Shown: positions 7,723-16,046, numbered from the stretch's first letter. The stretch: 64,000 nucleotides of DNA from Streptomyces niveus (GCF_002009175.1 NZ_CP018047.1:6758001-6822000); one strand, 5' to 3'. The notes: generated from the letters alone by a model not told the origin. Made by a program: numbers and translations.

Positions 7723-7875
7723 ATGCTCGATACCTCACGGGGCACAAATCCCGCACCCACCGAAGAGCCGCGCGGTTGTCTGTTCGCGCTCTCCCAGCCG
7801 CCCTTGATGATCTTCCTGGCGGTGATCGGCACCCTGCTGCTGATGGCGGCGGTACACGATCTGTTCCTCCTGTGA
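7723..7875 (+). CDS. Very small membrane protein (50 aa)
   Basis: ATG 7723 opens a 50-codon frame: polar Pro/Thr-rich N-terminus, then a hydrophobic helix starting at residue 28 (LMIFLAVIGTLLLMAAV) and a short HDLFLL tail, ending at TGA 7875. Codon third positions are strongly G/C in the hydrophobic part. A CATGAT -10-like hexamer (7708-7713) lies 9 nt upstream; no good ribosome binding site is seen. It is convergent with the CGNR gene, ending 4 nt before its stop. Function unknown. Confidence 0.55.
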   Translation: MLDTSRGTNPAPTEEPRGCLFALSQPPLMIFLAVIGTLLLMAAVHDLFLL

Positions 7876-7878
7876 CGC

Positions 7879-8436
7879 TCAGCCGGCCGCTTCCTTGCGG
7901 CGTGCCCGGTAGGCGGCCACGTGGAGCCTGTTGCCGCAGGTGCGGCTGTCGCAGTAACGGCGGGAGCGGTTGCGCGACAGGTCGACGAAGGCGTGCCCGC
8001 AGTCCGGCGCCTCGCAGCGCCGCAGCCGCTCCTGTTCGCCCGCCACCACGATGAACGCCAGCGCCATGCCGCAGTCGGCGGCGAGATGGTCGGCCACCGA
8101 CGCGTCCGGCGCGAAGTAGTGCACGTGCCAGTCGTAGCCGTCGTGATCCGTCAGCTGCGGGGTCGTGCCTGCGGCGGCGACCAGCCGGTTGATCAGCTCG
8201 GAGGCCTCATGGGGACCGGAGGCGGCGAACACCTCGGCCAGACGCGTACGTACCTCCTGTACGGCCCGCAGATCGCGGGGGCCGAGTTCTCCCACGCCGC
8301 TCACGCGGTGGGTCCGTGCGAAGCCGTACAGGGCCTCGACATCGGCGAGCCCGTCAGCGCCGCCGGCCTCGGGGACCGTGTTCACGAGACTGACGACGGT
8401 CTCGAGGGCGTTTCGGGTGTCGTGGGGGATCTGCAC
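7879..8436 (-). CDS. CGNR zinc-finger / ABATE domain protein
   Basis: A 185-residue protein with an N-terminal ABATE-type helical domain (residues 1-130) and a C-terminal CGNR zinc finger: CEAPDCGHAF...RRYCDSRTCGNRLHVAAYRARRK, giving four Cys ligands and the name-giving CGNR. The family is presumed to bind DNA or stress-related ligands and to act as a transcriptional regulator, but targets are not known. The basic C-terminus fits nucleic-acid binding. It is transcribed away from ssgB's terminator region and alone. Confidence 0.87.
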   Translation of the reverse strand: MQIPHDTRNALETVVSLVNTVPEAGGADGLADVEALYGFARTHRVSGVGELGPRDLRAVQEVRTRLAEVFAASGPHEASELINRLVAAAGTTPQLTDHDGYDWHVHYFAPDASVADHLAADCGMALAFIVVAGEQERLRRCEAPDCGHAFVDLSRNRSRRYCDSRTCGNRLHVAAYRARRKEAAG

Positions 8437-8524
8437 GATTGGCTCCCTGGCCTGCTGCGGACCGGTGCCCGCCGGGTTCCGCAGATCCTAGGGGTGTTTC
8501 GCGGTCGAAGGGTCCGGGAATGCG

Positions 8525-8565
8525 GCGACGCCGTCGCCGCGGTGGTTCCGCGGCGACGGCGTCGC
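8525..8565. terminator. Strong hairpin downstream of ssgB
   Basis: A perfect 18-bp stem with a TGGTT loop (arms 8525-8542 and 8548-8565) lies in the 203-nt gap between ssgB and the CGNR gene, both on the minus strand. It most likely terminates ssgB transcription. The rest of the gap shows nothing else I can support. Confidence 0.75.
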
Positions 8566-8639
8566 TGTCCGCCGTATGTGGTTGTCCGCACGGCGCCGTC
8601 TCCCCGAGTCGGACGACGCCGAGCAGTTCTCGGGCTGGC

Positions 8640-9053
8640 TCAGCTGTCGGCCAGGATGTGGGAAAGCTCGGTGTCGAGGTCGAAGTGGCGATGCTCGGTA
8701 CCGGGTGGCACCGCGGCGTCGGTTCGCTTGAGGAAGGATTCCAGGGCTCGCGCCGGTGCCTCCAGCAGGGCTTCTCCCTCCGGAGAGCTGAGTGCGATGC
8801 AGACGACGCCCTGGCCCTGGCTGCGTGAGGGCCAGACTCTGACGTCGCCCGTGCCGGTGGGCCGGTGCAGCCCCTCGGCCAGAAGGTCGCGGGCGAACAC
8901 CCACTCGACCGTCTCCTCGGCTCCGGTGTGGAAGGTGGCGTGCACGGCATAGGGATCGGCCGTGTCATACCGCAGGCCCGCGGGTACAGGCAGTGAGGAC
9001 TCGCTCGATACAACGAGGCGCAGGTGCAGCTCGCAGCTGACCGTGGTGTTCAT
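8640..9053 (-). CDS. ssgB: Sporulation and cell-division protein SsgB
   Basis: A 137-residue SsgA-like protein. The sequence (opening NTTVSCELHLRLVV, with HATFHTGAEETVEWVFARDLL and ending DTELSHILADS) is essentially what I recall for S. coelicolor SsgB. SsgB is recruited by SsgA to future septum sites and in turn recruits FtsZ, so it positions sporulation septa in aerial hyphae. The protein is extremely conserved within the genus. ATG 9053 follows a weak AGGCCCTGG-type region; an upstream in-frame ATG (9119) would add 22 basic residues absent from the family. A partial BldD-like motif lies at 9068-9082. Confidence 0.97.
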   Translation of the reverse strand: MNTTVSCELHLRLVVSSESSLPVPAGLRYDTADPYAVHATFHTGAEETVEWVFARDLLAEGLHRPTGTGDVRVWPSRSQGQGVVCIALSSPEGEALLEAPARALESFLKRTDAAVPPGTEHRHFDLDTELSHILADS

Positions 9054-9067
9054 AAGCGCCAGGGCCT

Positions 9068-9082
9068 TTCGCTCAGTGTGCG
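9068..9082. promoter_or_regulatory. Possible BldD-binding motif upstream of ssgB
   Basis: The 15-mer at 9068-9082 matches 7 of 9 fixed positions of the BldD consensus nTnACnCWGnGTnAn (CAGTGT core intact). ssgB is, to my knowledge, a reported BldD target, which makes the weak match worth recording. Confidence 0.35.
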
Positions 9083-9230
9083 CTCGGGGATTCGCACGTC
9101 GGCGAAATCGACATGCCACCTACGGTGCCGTTGTAAACCCCTCTGTCTGTTTTGTGATCCTTCAGGTAGCTCGTACAGCGGTGCGTAACTTCGACTTATG
9201 CCGCCATTCCGGTGACGACTCGGCGTCGGG

Positions 9231-9244
9231 TAGGTTGGGAGTCA
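9231..9244 (+). promoter_or_regulatory. -10 hexamer for leaderless transcript
   Basis: TAGGTT (9231-9236), 7 nt, then ATG 9244. No ribosome binding site lies between, which is the arrangement expected for a leaderless mRNA. Confidence 0.55.
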
Positions 9245-9702
9245 TGCATGCGGAGAGTGACGGGCGGGGGGATGTCGTCGTACCGACGGCAGAGAAATCC
9301 GCTGGAGAATTGACTGCGGAGCCGGCTGAGCGTGAGCTCGGCTCACGTGCTCCCGGCTTTATCAAGAGTTCGAAGACGCTTCATGTGAGCTGGCAGGTCG
9401 GGGTATTCGTCGTCGGGCTCGCGGTGGTCGTTGCGGGTGTGGCGATGCTGGTGCTGCCGGGTCCCGGCTGGCTGGTGATCTTCGGCGGTATGGCGATCTG
9501 GGCGACCGAATTCGTCTGGGCACAACTGGTGCTCCGGTGGACGCGGCGCAAGGTCACCGAAGCGGCGCAGAAAGCGCTCGATCCCAAGGTCCGGCGGCGC
9601 AACATCATCCTCACCACGGTCGGTCTGGTGATCATCGCGGTGCTGGTCGGCATTTACCTCTGGGAGTTCGGATTGACCATGCCGTGGAAGATCGACGAGT
9701 GA
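9244..9702 (+). CDS. PGPGW / TIGR02611 family membrane protein
   Basis: A 152-residue protein with a polar N-terminus (about 45 residues), a hydrophobic helix (residues about 51-70), the name-giving LPGPGWLVIFGGMAIWATEF (71-90), an amphipathic RRKVTEAAQKALDPKVRRR stretch and a last helix (about 120-140). The PGPGW signature identifies a family of actinobacterial integral membrane proteins of unknown function. ATG 9244 is chosen because a -10 hexamer lies 7 nt before it. tRNA-Val(CAC) follows 55 nt downstream. Confidence 0.85.
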   Translation: MHAESDGRGDVVVPTAEKSAGELTAEPAERELGSRAPGFIKSSKTLHVSWQVGVFVVGLAVVVAGVAMLVLPGPGWLVIFGGMAIWATEFVWAQLVLRWTRRKVTEAAQKALDPKVRRRNIILTTVGLVIIAVLVGIYLWEFGLTMPWKIDE

Positions 9703-9757
9703 CCGGGGGAGCGGTCCGGACGGGCAACTGACATGGGGTAATGTTCGCTCTGCGTCC

Positions 9758-9829
9758 GGGCGATTAGCTCAGTGGGAGAGCGCTTCGTTCACACCGAAGA
9801 GGTCACTGGTTCGAACCCAGTATCGCCCA
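9758..9829 (+). tRNA. tRNA-Val (CAC), copy 1
   Basis: Acceptor GGGCGAT/ATCGCCC, anticodon arm CTTCG-TTCACAC-CGAAG (anticodon CAC), T-loop TTCGAAC, discriminator A, CCA not encoded. It decodes GUG. A TAATGT -10 hexamer sits at 9739-9744. A second identical-looking gene lies at 12999. Confidence 0.95.
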
Positions 9830-9838
9830 CCCGGAATC

Positions 9839-9872
9839 GATGCCCCGGAGACTTCACCGTCTCCGGGGCATC
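9839..9872. terminator. Hairpin terminator after tRNA-Val
   Basis: A perfect 14-bp stem (GATGCCCCGGAGAC / GTCTCCGGGGCATC) with a 6-nt loop, between the plus-strand tRNA and the convergent membrane-protein gene; it can serve both. Confidence 0.85.
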
Positions 9873-9910
9873 GGTCGTTCTCCGGTCCGTGAATCCCGGG
9901 CGCCGGTCCG

Positions 9911-12409
9911 TCAGCGCATCCGGCCCAGGGACTCCCTGAGCCGTCGGGCGTCGTTGAGGCGCCGCTCGTAGGTCGCGCCCACCGCCAGGAGCAGCAGCCC
10001 GGCGAGCGCGGGCGGCAGCCAGCGCGGCAGGGCGCCGACGACCTGGACGATGTACGGCGCCAGCTCGTGCAGCGTGTCCAGGGCGAGCACCGCGCCGCCG
10101 AGGACCAGCAGCGCCTGGAGCCGCAGCCGGGCGCCGACGAGCGTGACGGCGAGCGCGGCGATGCCCAGGGCCAGCGGGCGCAGCCAGTGCGTGTCGCCCC
10201 AGGCGGCGGCGAGGCTCGGCAGGAGGGTCGCGGCGAGGCCGGGGCCGTACGCCGTCCAGGACGACGCCTCGGGGTCGCCTCGGCGCCGCAGGACACCCAC
10301 CACGAGCGCGGGGACGGTCACCGGCAGGGTGTACGCCTCCGGGGTGGCCACGTCGGAGGCGTAGAGCCGCACCCAGGTCGCCAGGACGAACAGCGCCGCG
10401 GCGAGATACCCGGCCGCCGGGCGGCGGTCCGGGCGCAGCGCGGTGCCCGCCGCGACGACTCCGCACAGGGCGAGCACCAGGGCGACGTTCTCCGGTCGGC
10501 CGGCGGCGAGGCCGAGGGCGAGCAGGCCGGCTCCGGCCGCCGTCAGCTCCGTCGGCAGGGCCACGGGATGGCGGCGCAGGCGCGCGCCGAGCAGCGCACC
10601 GGCGGCGGGTACGGCGAGGACGACCAGGGCGACGTGCTCGCGCGGCAGCCCGGCGGACGCGCAGAGCGCGCAGAGCAGGGCGACGGTGGTCACGACGGCG
10701 AGGCAGGCCAGGAGGGCCTGGAAGGACCGGGCCAGGAAGGCGGCCCGCGCCGAGGGGGAGGCTTCGGTGCCGGCCCCGGTATCGGTTCCGGTGTCGGTCC
10801 CGGCGGCGTTCAGGGCCACCGCGGCGCCGCAGAACAGGGCGAGCAGCGCCCCGAGGGTGACGTGCGTGGTCGTCTCGGTGGCCAGGGACAGCATCGAGAC
10901 GCTGCCCGCGCCGGTCAGCGCGCAGACCAGGGCCGTCGTCGAGAACTCCGGCAGCACCTCGGGGGCGGGCCGTCGCCGCGCGCTCGGCAGGTGCGCGTAC
11001 ACCGCGAGCGTCAGCGCGCCCGCCGTGGTGACGAGGCCCGTCGCCACGGCCGTCGCGTACCCGAGGTCCAGCGCGGACGGAAGGACCAGCACGGCGGCCC
11101 AGCCCAGGGCCGTGGCACCGGACAGCGCGGCGGGCCGTGCGGAGGCGGGGAGTCGGCCGTACGCGAGCGCGAGGAGCCCGGCGCTGATGAGCAGCACCAG
11201 AGGGGCGGTGGCCATCGCCGGCCACCCCAGGTCGATCCCGATCGCCTCCCGGGCGCCGCCGGGCGCCCCCGACCAGATGTCGTCCACCACGGACACCGGA
11301 CCGAGCAGTGCCGCGGCCACCGACGGCAGCGCCCACACGACGGCCACGGTCACGACCGTCCCCGCCGCCGTGCACAGTCCGTGCACCGCCGCGCGGGGCA
11401 GCGGAGCCCGTACGGCCGCCAACAGGGCCGCGCCGCACAGCAGATACCCGACGACGGCCCAGCTGAACGGCACCGACGGGCGCAGCACACCGCCGGTCGC
11501 GACGGTCGCGGCCAGACCGGCCACCAGGGCGCCGGCGAACGCGACGCCGGGCACACGGACCGCCACCAGGAGAGCGACACCGGCCCCGGCGAGCAACAGC
11601 GCGCCGGGCCGGGCGGCGTCGAGCGGGGAGCCGGCGGTCACCGAGAGCCCGCCGGCGATCAGCAGCGCCCAGCCGCCGGCCACCCAGGCGGTGACGCCCG
11701 CGACAGACCGGGCCGGCTCCTGCTTGGTCCACCGCGCGATCGCGATGTCCGCGACGGCGGTCACCAGCAGTGCCCACGAAAACGTCACCTGGCTCGCTCC
11801 GGCCGCCAGCGCCCAGAGCGGCAGCGGGAGTTGGGCGGTCAGGACGGCGGCGGGCAGGGGCGTACGGAGCCGGTCGAGGAGCAGGCCGTACGCGGCCCAG
11901 CCGGCGGCCAGCACGGCGCACGCGGCGGCCGTGTAGCCGAGCGGGTCCGCGTCCGGGAGCGCGACCCGGTACAGGGCGTAGGCGTCGAGGACCGTCAGCA
12001 CCAGCGCGAGCGCGCCGACGGCCTCGGCGGTGGAGGTGAGCGCGCGGCGCAGCAGCAGCGCGGGTGTGGCGAGAGCGGCGGCGGTGACAGTGCCCAGCAC
12101 GGCCGACCGGCCGCCGATGCCCATGGAGCCCCAACTGACCACGGTGAAGGCGATCGCCGCGATGGCCAGCAGCACACCGCCCAGCGCCAGCAGAGCGTTC
12201 TGCACGCTCGGCGGGGACGTCTCGGGCGCGCGGGCGGCGGGCCGTGCCGCCGGTGCACGCTGCGGCCGCGGTACCACCGGGCGCGGTGGTGTCAGCAGCG
12301 TCAGCAGATAGGACCTGCGGGCGAGCAACTGCGCTCTGCGCGCGTCGATTCGGGCCAGCTCGTGATCGAGGACCGCGAGCTCCTCGGCCGGACGCGGAAC
12401 GTTCTCCAT
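9911..12409 (-). CDS. Large polytopic membrane protein, unknown function
   Basis: An 832-residue protein. The first 35 residues form a charged helix (AEELAVLDHELARIDARRAQLLARR), a Pro/Arg-rich linker follows, and from about residue 85 to the end the sequence is an almost unbroken series of hydrophobic helices, perhaps 20 or more, separated by short Arg/Pro loops. It resembles the Streptomyces family annotated as SCO7613 C-terminal-domain membrane proteins; I recall this only by pattern. No catalytic motif is evident. ATG 12409 is preferred to an upstream start at 12505, because the latter would overlap the divergent SRPBCC gene and remove the promoter region with its inverted repeat. Confidence 0.75.
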   Translation of the reverse strand: MENVPRPAEELAVLDHELARIDARRAQLLARRSYLLTLLTPPRPVVPRPQRAPAARPAARAPETSPPSVQNALLALGGVLLAIAAIAFTVVSWGSMGIGGRSAVLGTVTAAALATPALLLRRALTSTAEAVGALALVLTVLDAYALYRVALPDADPLGYTAAACAVLAAGWAAYGLLLDRLRTPLPAAVLTAQLPLPLWALAAGASQVTFSWALLVTAVADIAIARWTKQEPARSVAGVTAWVAGGWALLIAGGLSVTAGSPLDAARPGALLLAGAGVALLVAVRVPGVAFAGALVAGLAATVATGGVLRPSVPFSWAVVGYLLCGAALLAAVRAPLPRAAVHGLCTAAGTVVTVAVVWALPSVAAALLGPVSVVDDIWSGAPGGAREAIGIDLGWPAMATAPLVLLISAGLLALAYGRLPASARPAALSGATALGWAAVLVLPSALDLGYATAVATGLVTTAGALTLAVYAHLPSARRRPAPEVLPEFSTTALVCALTGAGSVSMLSLATETTTHVTLGALLALFCGAAVALNAAGTDTGTDTGAGTEASPSARAAFLARSFQALLACLAVVTTVALLCALCASAGLPREHVALVVLAVPAAGALLGARLRRHPVALPTELTAAGAGLLALGLAAGRPENVALVLALCGVVAAGTALRPDRRPAAGYLAAALFVLATWVRLYASDVATPEAYTLPVTVPALVVGVLRRRGDPEASSWTAYGPGLAATLLPSLAAAWGDTHWLRPLALGIAALAVTLVGARLRLQALLVLGGAVLALDTLHELAPYIVQVVGALPRWLPPALAGLLLLAVGATYERRLNDARRLRESLGRMR

Positions 12410-12453
12410 GGTCCAGGAGTGTGGTCCGTGCCACAGGACGGGCCATCGGCTCT

Positions 12454-12479
12454 CGTACTCATATACGCGTGTGAGTACG
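12454..12479. promoter_or_regulatory. 26-bp inverted repeat, operator candidate
   Basis: Perfect 8-bp arms CGTACTCA (12454-12461) and TGAGTACG (12472-12479) around a 10-nt AT-containing spacer. It lies in the 94-bp gap between two divergent genes, and its spacing suits a dimeric repressor such as a TetR, MarR or GntR protein. No regulator gene is adjacent. Confidence 0.55.
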
Positions 12480-12503
12480 TGCGCGGGGCCGCACACTTGG
12501 GCC

Positions 12504-12959
12504 ATGGACAGGAATCACTACCGCTTCCGCAGTGTCTGGGAACTCGACGCCGCCCCGGACGTCGTGTTCGGTGTGCTGGAGCGGGCCGGTGAGTACCCCG
12601 ACTGGTGGCCGCAGGTCCGGGAGGTCACCCCGGTCGACGAGCGCACCGGGACCGCCCGGTTCCGGTCCCTGATCCCGTACGACCTCCACGTCCGCGCCCG
12701 CGAGAGCAGGAACGACCCGCGCGCCCGCGTCCTGGAGATCGAGATGACCGGCGACCTCGAAGGCTGGGCGCGGTGGACGCTGAGCGCCCGGGGAGGCGGC
12801 ACACGCGCCGTGTACGAGCAGGAGGTCGACGTCAACAAGCCGCTCCTGCGCCGCCTCGCGGTGGCCGGGCGGCCCTTCTTCCTCGCCAATCACGCGCTGA
12901 TGATGCGGGCCGGGCGGCGGGGGCTGCGGAAGGTGCTCGCACGGCGTCATACGGTTTGA
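12504..12959 (+). CDS. SRPBCC (START-like) family protein
   Basis: A 151-residue polyketide-cyclase/dehydrase-like protein: YRFRSVWELDAAPDVVFGVLERAGEYPDWWPQV is the typical start of the helix-grip fold (WxxxxPDxV...YPxWWP), and the end LMMRAGRRGLRKVLA is its long C-terminal helix. These proteins bind hydrophobic ligands in a deep cavity; the ligand is unknown. It is single-domain and probably cytoplasmic. The gene is divergent from the large membrane protein and shares an inverted repeat with it. The promoter of tRNA-Val copy 2 overlaps its stop codon. Confidence 0.87.
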   Translation: MDRNHYRFRSVWELDAAPDVVFGVLERAGEYPDWWPQVREVTPVDERTGTARFRSLIPYDLHVRARESRNDPRARVLEIEMTGDLEGWARWTLSARGGGTRAVYEQEVDVNKPLLRRLAVAGRPFFLANHALMMRAGRRGLRKVLARRHTV

Positions 12960-12985
12960 ACGAAACCCGCCGAGACCTGTATGGT
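12956..12985 (+). promoter_or_regulatory. Promoter of tRNA-Val (CAC) copy 2
   Basis: TTGAAC (12956-12961), 18-nt spacer, TATGGT (12980-12985), about 13 nt before the tRNA 5' end. The -35 overlaps the stop codon of the SRPBCC gene. Confidence 0.65.
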
Positions 12986-12998
12986 TCAGTCCGTTCCC

Positions 12999-13070
12999 GG
13001 GCGATTAGCTCAGTGGGAGAGCGCTTCGTTCACACCGAAGAGGTCACTGGTTCGAACCCAGTATCGCCCA
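12999..13070 (+). tRNA. tRNA-Val (CAC), copy 2
   Basis: Identical over the 72-nt body to the copy at 9758 (acceptor GGGCGAT, anticodon CAC, discriminator A). CCA not encoded. Confidence 0.95.
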
Positions 13071-13076
13071 CCGGGA

Positions 13077-13109
13077 AGAGGCCGGTCCGTCGATGACGGA
13101 CCGGCCTCT
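13077..13109. terminator. Hairpin terminator after tRNA-Val copy 2
   Basis: A perfect 15-bp stem (AGAGGCCGGTCCGTC / GACGGACCGGCCTCT) with a 3-nt loop between the tRNA and the convergent DnaQ-like gene. Confidence 0.85.
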
Positions 13110-13145
13110 CGCTGTCCGGCCCGAGGCCGCCGAGGGTCGTGACTG

Positions 13146-13871
13146 TCAGGCCACCGCGGGTATTTGGGGTCGCAGCGGCCACGCCGGATCGGGCGCGGCC
13201 CGTGGGCCGCCGCGGGCGAACCACTCCTGTTGGCCGCGTGCCTGCGCCGCGTGCCAGACCGCCTGCCGCGCGTGCAACTGGGCCACGGTGAGCTGCTGTG
13301 TCGTGGTGGCGAACCGGCGCCCCACCGAACGCACCACTTCGAGCGCCGCCGCCGCGTCGGCCACGGGATCGTGCTCGCCGTCCAGCACCACCCCGTACAG
13401 CGAACAGAGATCGACGAGCTGCCGCCGGCCCTTGCGGACGGGATCGAGATGCCGGTCCAGCACACCCGGATCCAGCACGCAGAGCGGGGTGTTCTCCAGA
13501 TAACGGGCCATGGACGAGTTGCGGTGGCGCCCCATCTCACGGTCCAGGACCGTCAGACAGAACGGCGCGTTCATCACCACCAGCGGTCGGCCCGCCGCGC
13601 ACTGCTCGGCGAGCGCCCGGCCGGCCTCCTCGATCACCGGGGCCGGCCAGCGGCCGGAGCGCTGCACCAACGTGTCGGTGAGACCGTGCAGTTCGGTCGC
13701 CTCGACCGGCACCGGGACACCCGGATTGACCAGCCAGCGGGTGACCCGGGCGCGGGCGCCCGAGATGTCCTGGACGACGAGGGCGGCCGACACGATCCGG
13801 TCCTCCTCGGCGTCGGTGCCTGTCGTCGCTATGTCGAAGGCGGCCAGGGGGCCCTCGTACCAGTGCGTCAT
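13146..13871 (-). CDS. DnaQ-fold (3'-5' exonuclease-like) protein with altered active site
   Basis: A 241-residue RNase-T/DnaQ fold protein. The family needs four acids. Here Exo I reads FDIATTGTD: Asp13 is kept, but the expected Glu at position 15 is Ala (codon GCG). Exo II reads NAPFCLTVL: the expected Asp after Phe is Cys105 (codon TGT). Exo III is intact (His167, Asp172 in HDPVAD). With two of four ligands missing it should not bind both catalytic metals, so it may be an inactive or binding-only member. Close Streptomyces relatives, as I recall, have DTETTG and PFDL. The frame is open and codon use normal, so this is not an obvious pseudogene. TGAGGAGTTC precedes ATG 13871. Confidence 0.85.
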   Translation of the reverse strand: MTHWYEGPLAAFDIATTGTDAEEDRIVSAALVVQDISGARARVTRWLVNPGVPVPVEATELHGLTDTLVQRSGRWPAPVIEEAGRALAEQCAAGRPLVVMNAPFCLTVLDREMGRHRNSSMARYLENTPLCVLDPGVLDRHLDPVRKGRRQLVDLCSLYGVVLDGEHDPVADAAAALEVVRSVGRRFATTTQQLTVAQLHARQAVWHAAQARGQQEWFARGGPRAAPDPAWPLRPQIPAVA

Positions 13872-14004
13872 CCGAACTCCTCACGCACGCTCGGCAGATG
13901 GCATCACGCCGACTGCCCGAATCGGTGATACCCGCGCCCTTTGCGCCGTACGCCGGAGATGACGGCACAATTGAACCGTTTAGCGAGTGGTGCCTCCGGC
14001 TCGG

Positions 14005-14010
14005 TACGAT
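14005..14010 (+). promoter_or_regulatory. -10 hexamer upstream of thrS
   Basis: TACGAT about 50 nt before the thrS start. No convincing -35 and no T-box specifier or anti-terminator structure is seen in this 192-nt gap. Confidence 0.35.
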
Positions 14011-14063
14011 TCCCGTCGCGTACGGATACGAGCCTGCGCGCCCCGCCAGTGAAGGAGAGACCG

Positions 14064-16046
14064 GTGTCAGATGTCCGCGTGACCATCGAACGCGATTCCG
14101 AGCGGGAAGAGCGCGTGGTGACGACGGGCACTACGGCGGCCGATCTCTTCCCCGGCGAGCGCACCGTGATCGCCGCCCGCGTGGGCGGTGAGCTGAAGGA
14201 CCTCAGCCACGAGGTCGCCGACGCAGACACCGTCGAGCCCGTGGAGATGTCCTCCGAGGACGGCCTGAACATCCTGCGCCACTCCACCGCGCACGTCATG
14301 GCACAGGCCGTGCAGGAGCTGTTCCCCGAGGCCAAGCTGGGTATCGGCCCGCCGATCAAGGACGGTTTCTACTACGACTTCGACGTCGCCGAGCCCTTCA
14401 CCCCCGACGACATCAAGCGCGTCGAGAAGAAGATGCAGGAGATCCAGAAGCGCGGCCAGCGGTTCTCCCGGCGGGTCACCACCGACGAGGACGCGCGGGT
14501 CGAGCTGGCCGACGAGCCGTACAAGATCGAGCTGATCGGGCTCAAAGGCAAGGCCGCCGACGCCGCCGAAGGCGCGTCGGCCGAGGTCGGCGGCGGTGAG
14601 CTGACCATCTACGACAACCTCGACGCCAAGACCGGCGAGCTGTGCTGGAAGGACCTGTGCCGCGGCCCGCACCTGCCCACCACCCGTAACATCCCGGCCT
14701 TCAAACTGATGCGCTCCGCCGCCGCCTACTGGCGCGGCAGCGAGAAGAACCCGCAGCTCCAGCGGATCTACGGCACCGCCTGGCCCTCCAAGGACGAGCT
14801 GAAGGCCCACCTCGACTTCCTCGCCGAGGCCGAGCGCCGTGACCACCGCAGGCTGGGCAGCGAGCTGGACCTCTTCTCCTTCCCCGACGAGCTGGGCTCC
14901 GGTCTCGCAGTCTTCCACCCCAAGGGCGGGGTCATCCGTAAGGAGATGGAGCAGTACTCGCGCCACCGCCACGAGGTGTCCGGGTACGAGTTCGTCAACA
15001 CCCCGCACATCTCCAAGAAGAAGCTCTTCGAGACCTCGGGGCACCTGCCGCACTACGCGGAGGGCATGTTCCCGCCCATGGAGTTCGACGGCCAGGACTA
15101 CTACCTCAAGGCCATGAACTGCCCGATGCACAACCTGATCTTCAAGGCGCGCGGTCGGTCCTACCGCGAGCTGCCGCTGCGCCTGTTCGAGTTCGGCACG
15201 GTCTACCGCTACGAGAAGTCCGGCGTCGTGCACGGCCTCACCCGCTCACGCGGCTTCACCCAGGACGACGCGCACATCTACTGCACCAAGGAGGAGATGG
15301 CGCAGGAGCTGGACTCCCTGCTCACCTTCGTGCTGGAGCTGCTGCGGGACTACGGTCTGTCCGACTTCGAGCTGGAACTGTCCACCCGCGACCCGGAGTC
15401 CGACAAGTTCATGGGCGAGGACGCGGAGTGGGAGGAGGCCACCGCCGCGCTCCAGGAGGCCGCCGACAAGCAGGAGCTGCCGCTGGTCCCGGACCCGGGC
15501 GGCGCCGCCTACTACGGACCCAAGATCTCCGTACAGGCCAAGGACGCCATCGGCCGGTCCTGGCAGATGTCCACCATCCAGGTCGACTTCCAGCAGCCGA
15601 AGCGCTTCGAGCTGGAGTACACCGCGCCGGACGGCTCCAAGCAGCAGCCCGTCATGATCCACCGGGCGCTGTTCGGGTCGATCGAGCGCTTCTTCGCCGT
15701 GCTCCTGGAGCACTACGCGGGCGCGTTCCCGGCCTGGCTGGCGCCCGTCCAGGCGGTCGGCATCCCGATCGGCGACGCGCACGTCCCCTACCTCCAGGAG
15801 TTCGCCGCGCGGGCGAAGGCCAAGGGGCTGCGGGTCGAGGTGGACGCCTCCGCGGACCGGATGCAGAAGAAGATCCGCAACCACCAGAAGGCCAAGACAC
15901 CGTTCATGATCATCGCCGGTGACGAGGACGTCGCCAACGGCGCGGTGTCCTTCCGCTACCGGGACGGCACGCAGAAGAACGGCATCCCCGCCGACGAGGC
16001 CCTGGCCGAGCTGCTGGACGTCGTGGAGCGCCGCGTACAGGTCTGA
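14064..16046 (+). CDS. thrS: Threonyl-tRNA synthetase
   Basis: A 660-residue class II synthetase, the usual length, charging tRNA-Thr. Domain order: N-terminal TGS-like domain (to about 65), the second additional domain with [11 protein letters not shown] and CRGPHLPTT editing motifs, then the catalytic core with [16 protein letters not shown] (zinc Cys), [15 protein letters not shown] (motif 2), and the zinc/motif 3 His in [13 protein letters not shown], ending in an anticodon-binding domain. Start GTG 14064 follows GAAGGAGA by 5 nt. It stands alone, as in other Streptomyces, and is followed by a convergent channel gene and shared hairpin. Confidence 0.98.
   Translation: MSDVRVTIERDSEREERVVTTGTTAADLFPGERTVIAARVGGELKDLSHEVADADTVEPVEMSSEDGLNILRHSTAHVMAQAVQELFPEAKLGIGPPIKDGFYYDFDVAEPFTPDDIKRVEKKMQEIQKRGQRFSRRVTTDEDARVELADEPYKIELIGLKGKAADAAEGASAEVGGGELTIYDNLDAKTGELCWKDLCRGPHLPTTRNIPAFKLMRSAAAYWRGSEKNPQLQRIYGTAWPSKDELKAHLDFLAEAERRDHRRLGSELDLFSFPDELGSGLAVFHPKGGVIRKEMEQYSRHRHEVSGYEFVNTPHISKKKLFETSGHLPHYAEGMFPPMEFDGQDYYLKAMNCPMHNLIFKARGRSYRELPLRLFEFGTVYRYEKSGVVHGLTRSRGFTQDDAHIYCTKEEMAQELDSLLTFVLELLRDYGLSDFELELSTRDPESDKFMGEDAEWEEATAALQEAADKQELPLVPDPGGAAYYGPKISVQAKDAIGRSWQMSTIQVDFQQPKRFELEYTAPDGSKQQPVMIHRALFGSIERFFAVLLEHYAGAFPAWLAPVQAVGIPIGDAHVPYLQEFAARAKAKGLRVEVDASADRMQKKIRNHQKAKTPFMIIAGDEDVANGAVSFRYRDGTQKNGIPADEALAELLDVVERRVQV

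Noticed and set aside
9789..12446. 885-codon open frame on the minus strand overlapping the large membrane protein
   Set aside because: It is a shadow frame: Arg/Gly/Pro-rich, without membrane segments or motifs, and it reads through the tRNA-Val gene. The parallel frame 9911-12409 has clear helices.
10067..12592. 841-codon open frame on the plus strand
   Set aside because: Antisense of the membrane-protein gene; Gly/Arg/Gln-rich composition typical of high-GC shadow frames.
13872..14063. T-box riboswitch upstream of thrS
   Set aside because: No T-box sequence, specifier loop or anti-terminator/terminator pair found.
14568..14608. Possible frameshift in thrS (Ala-rich stretch)
   Set aside because: The frame is continuous and the flanking motifs are in register; it is a linker in the editing domain.
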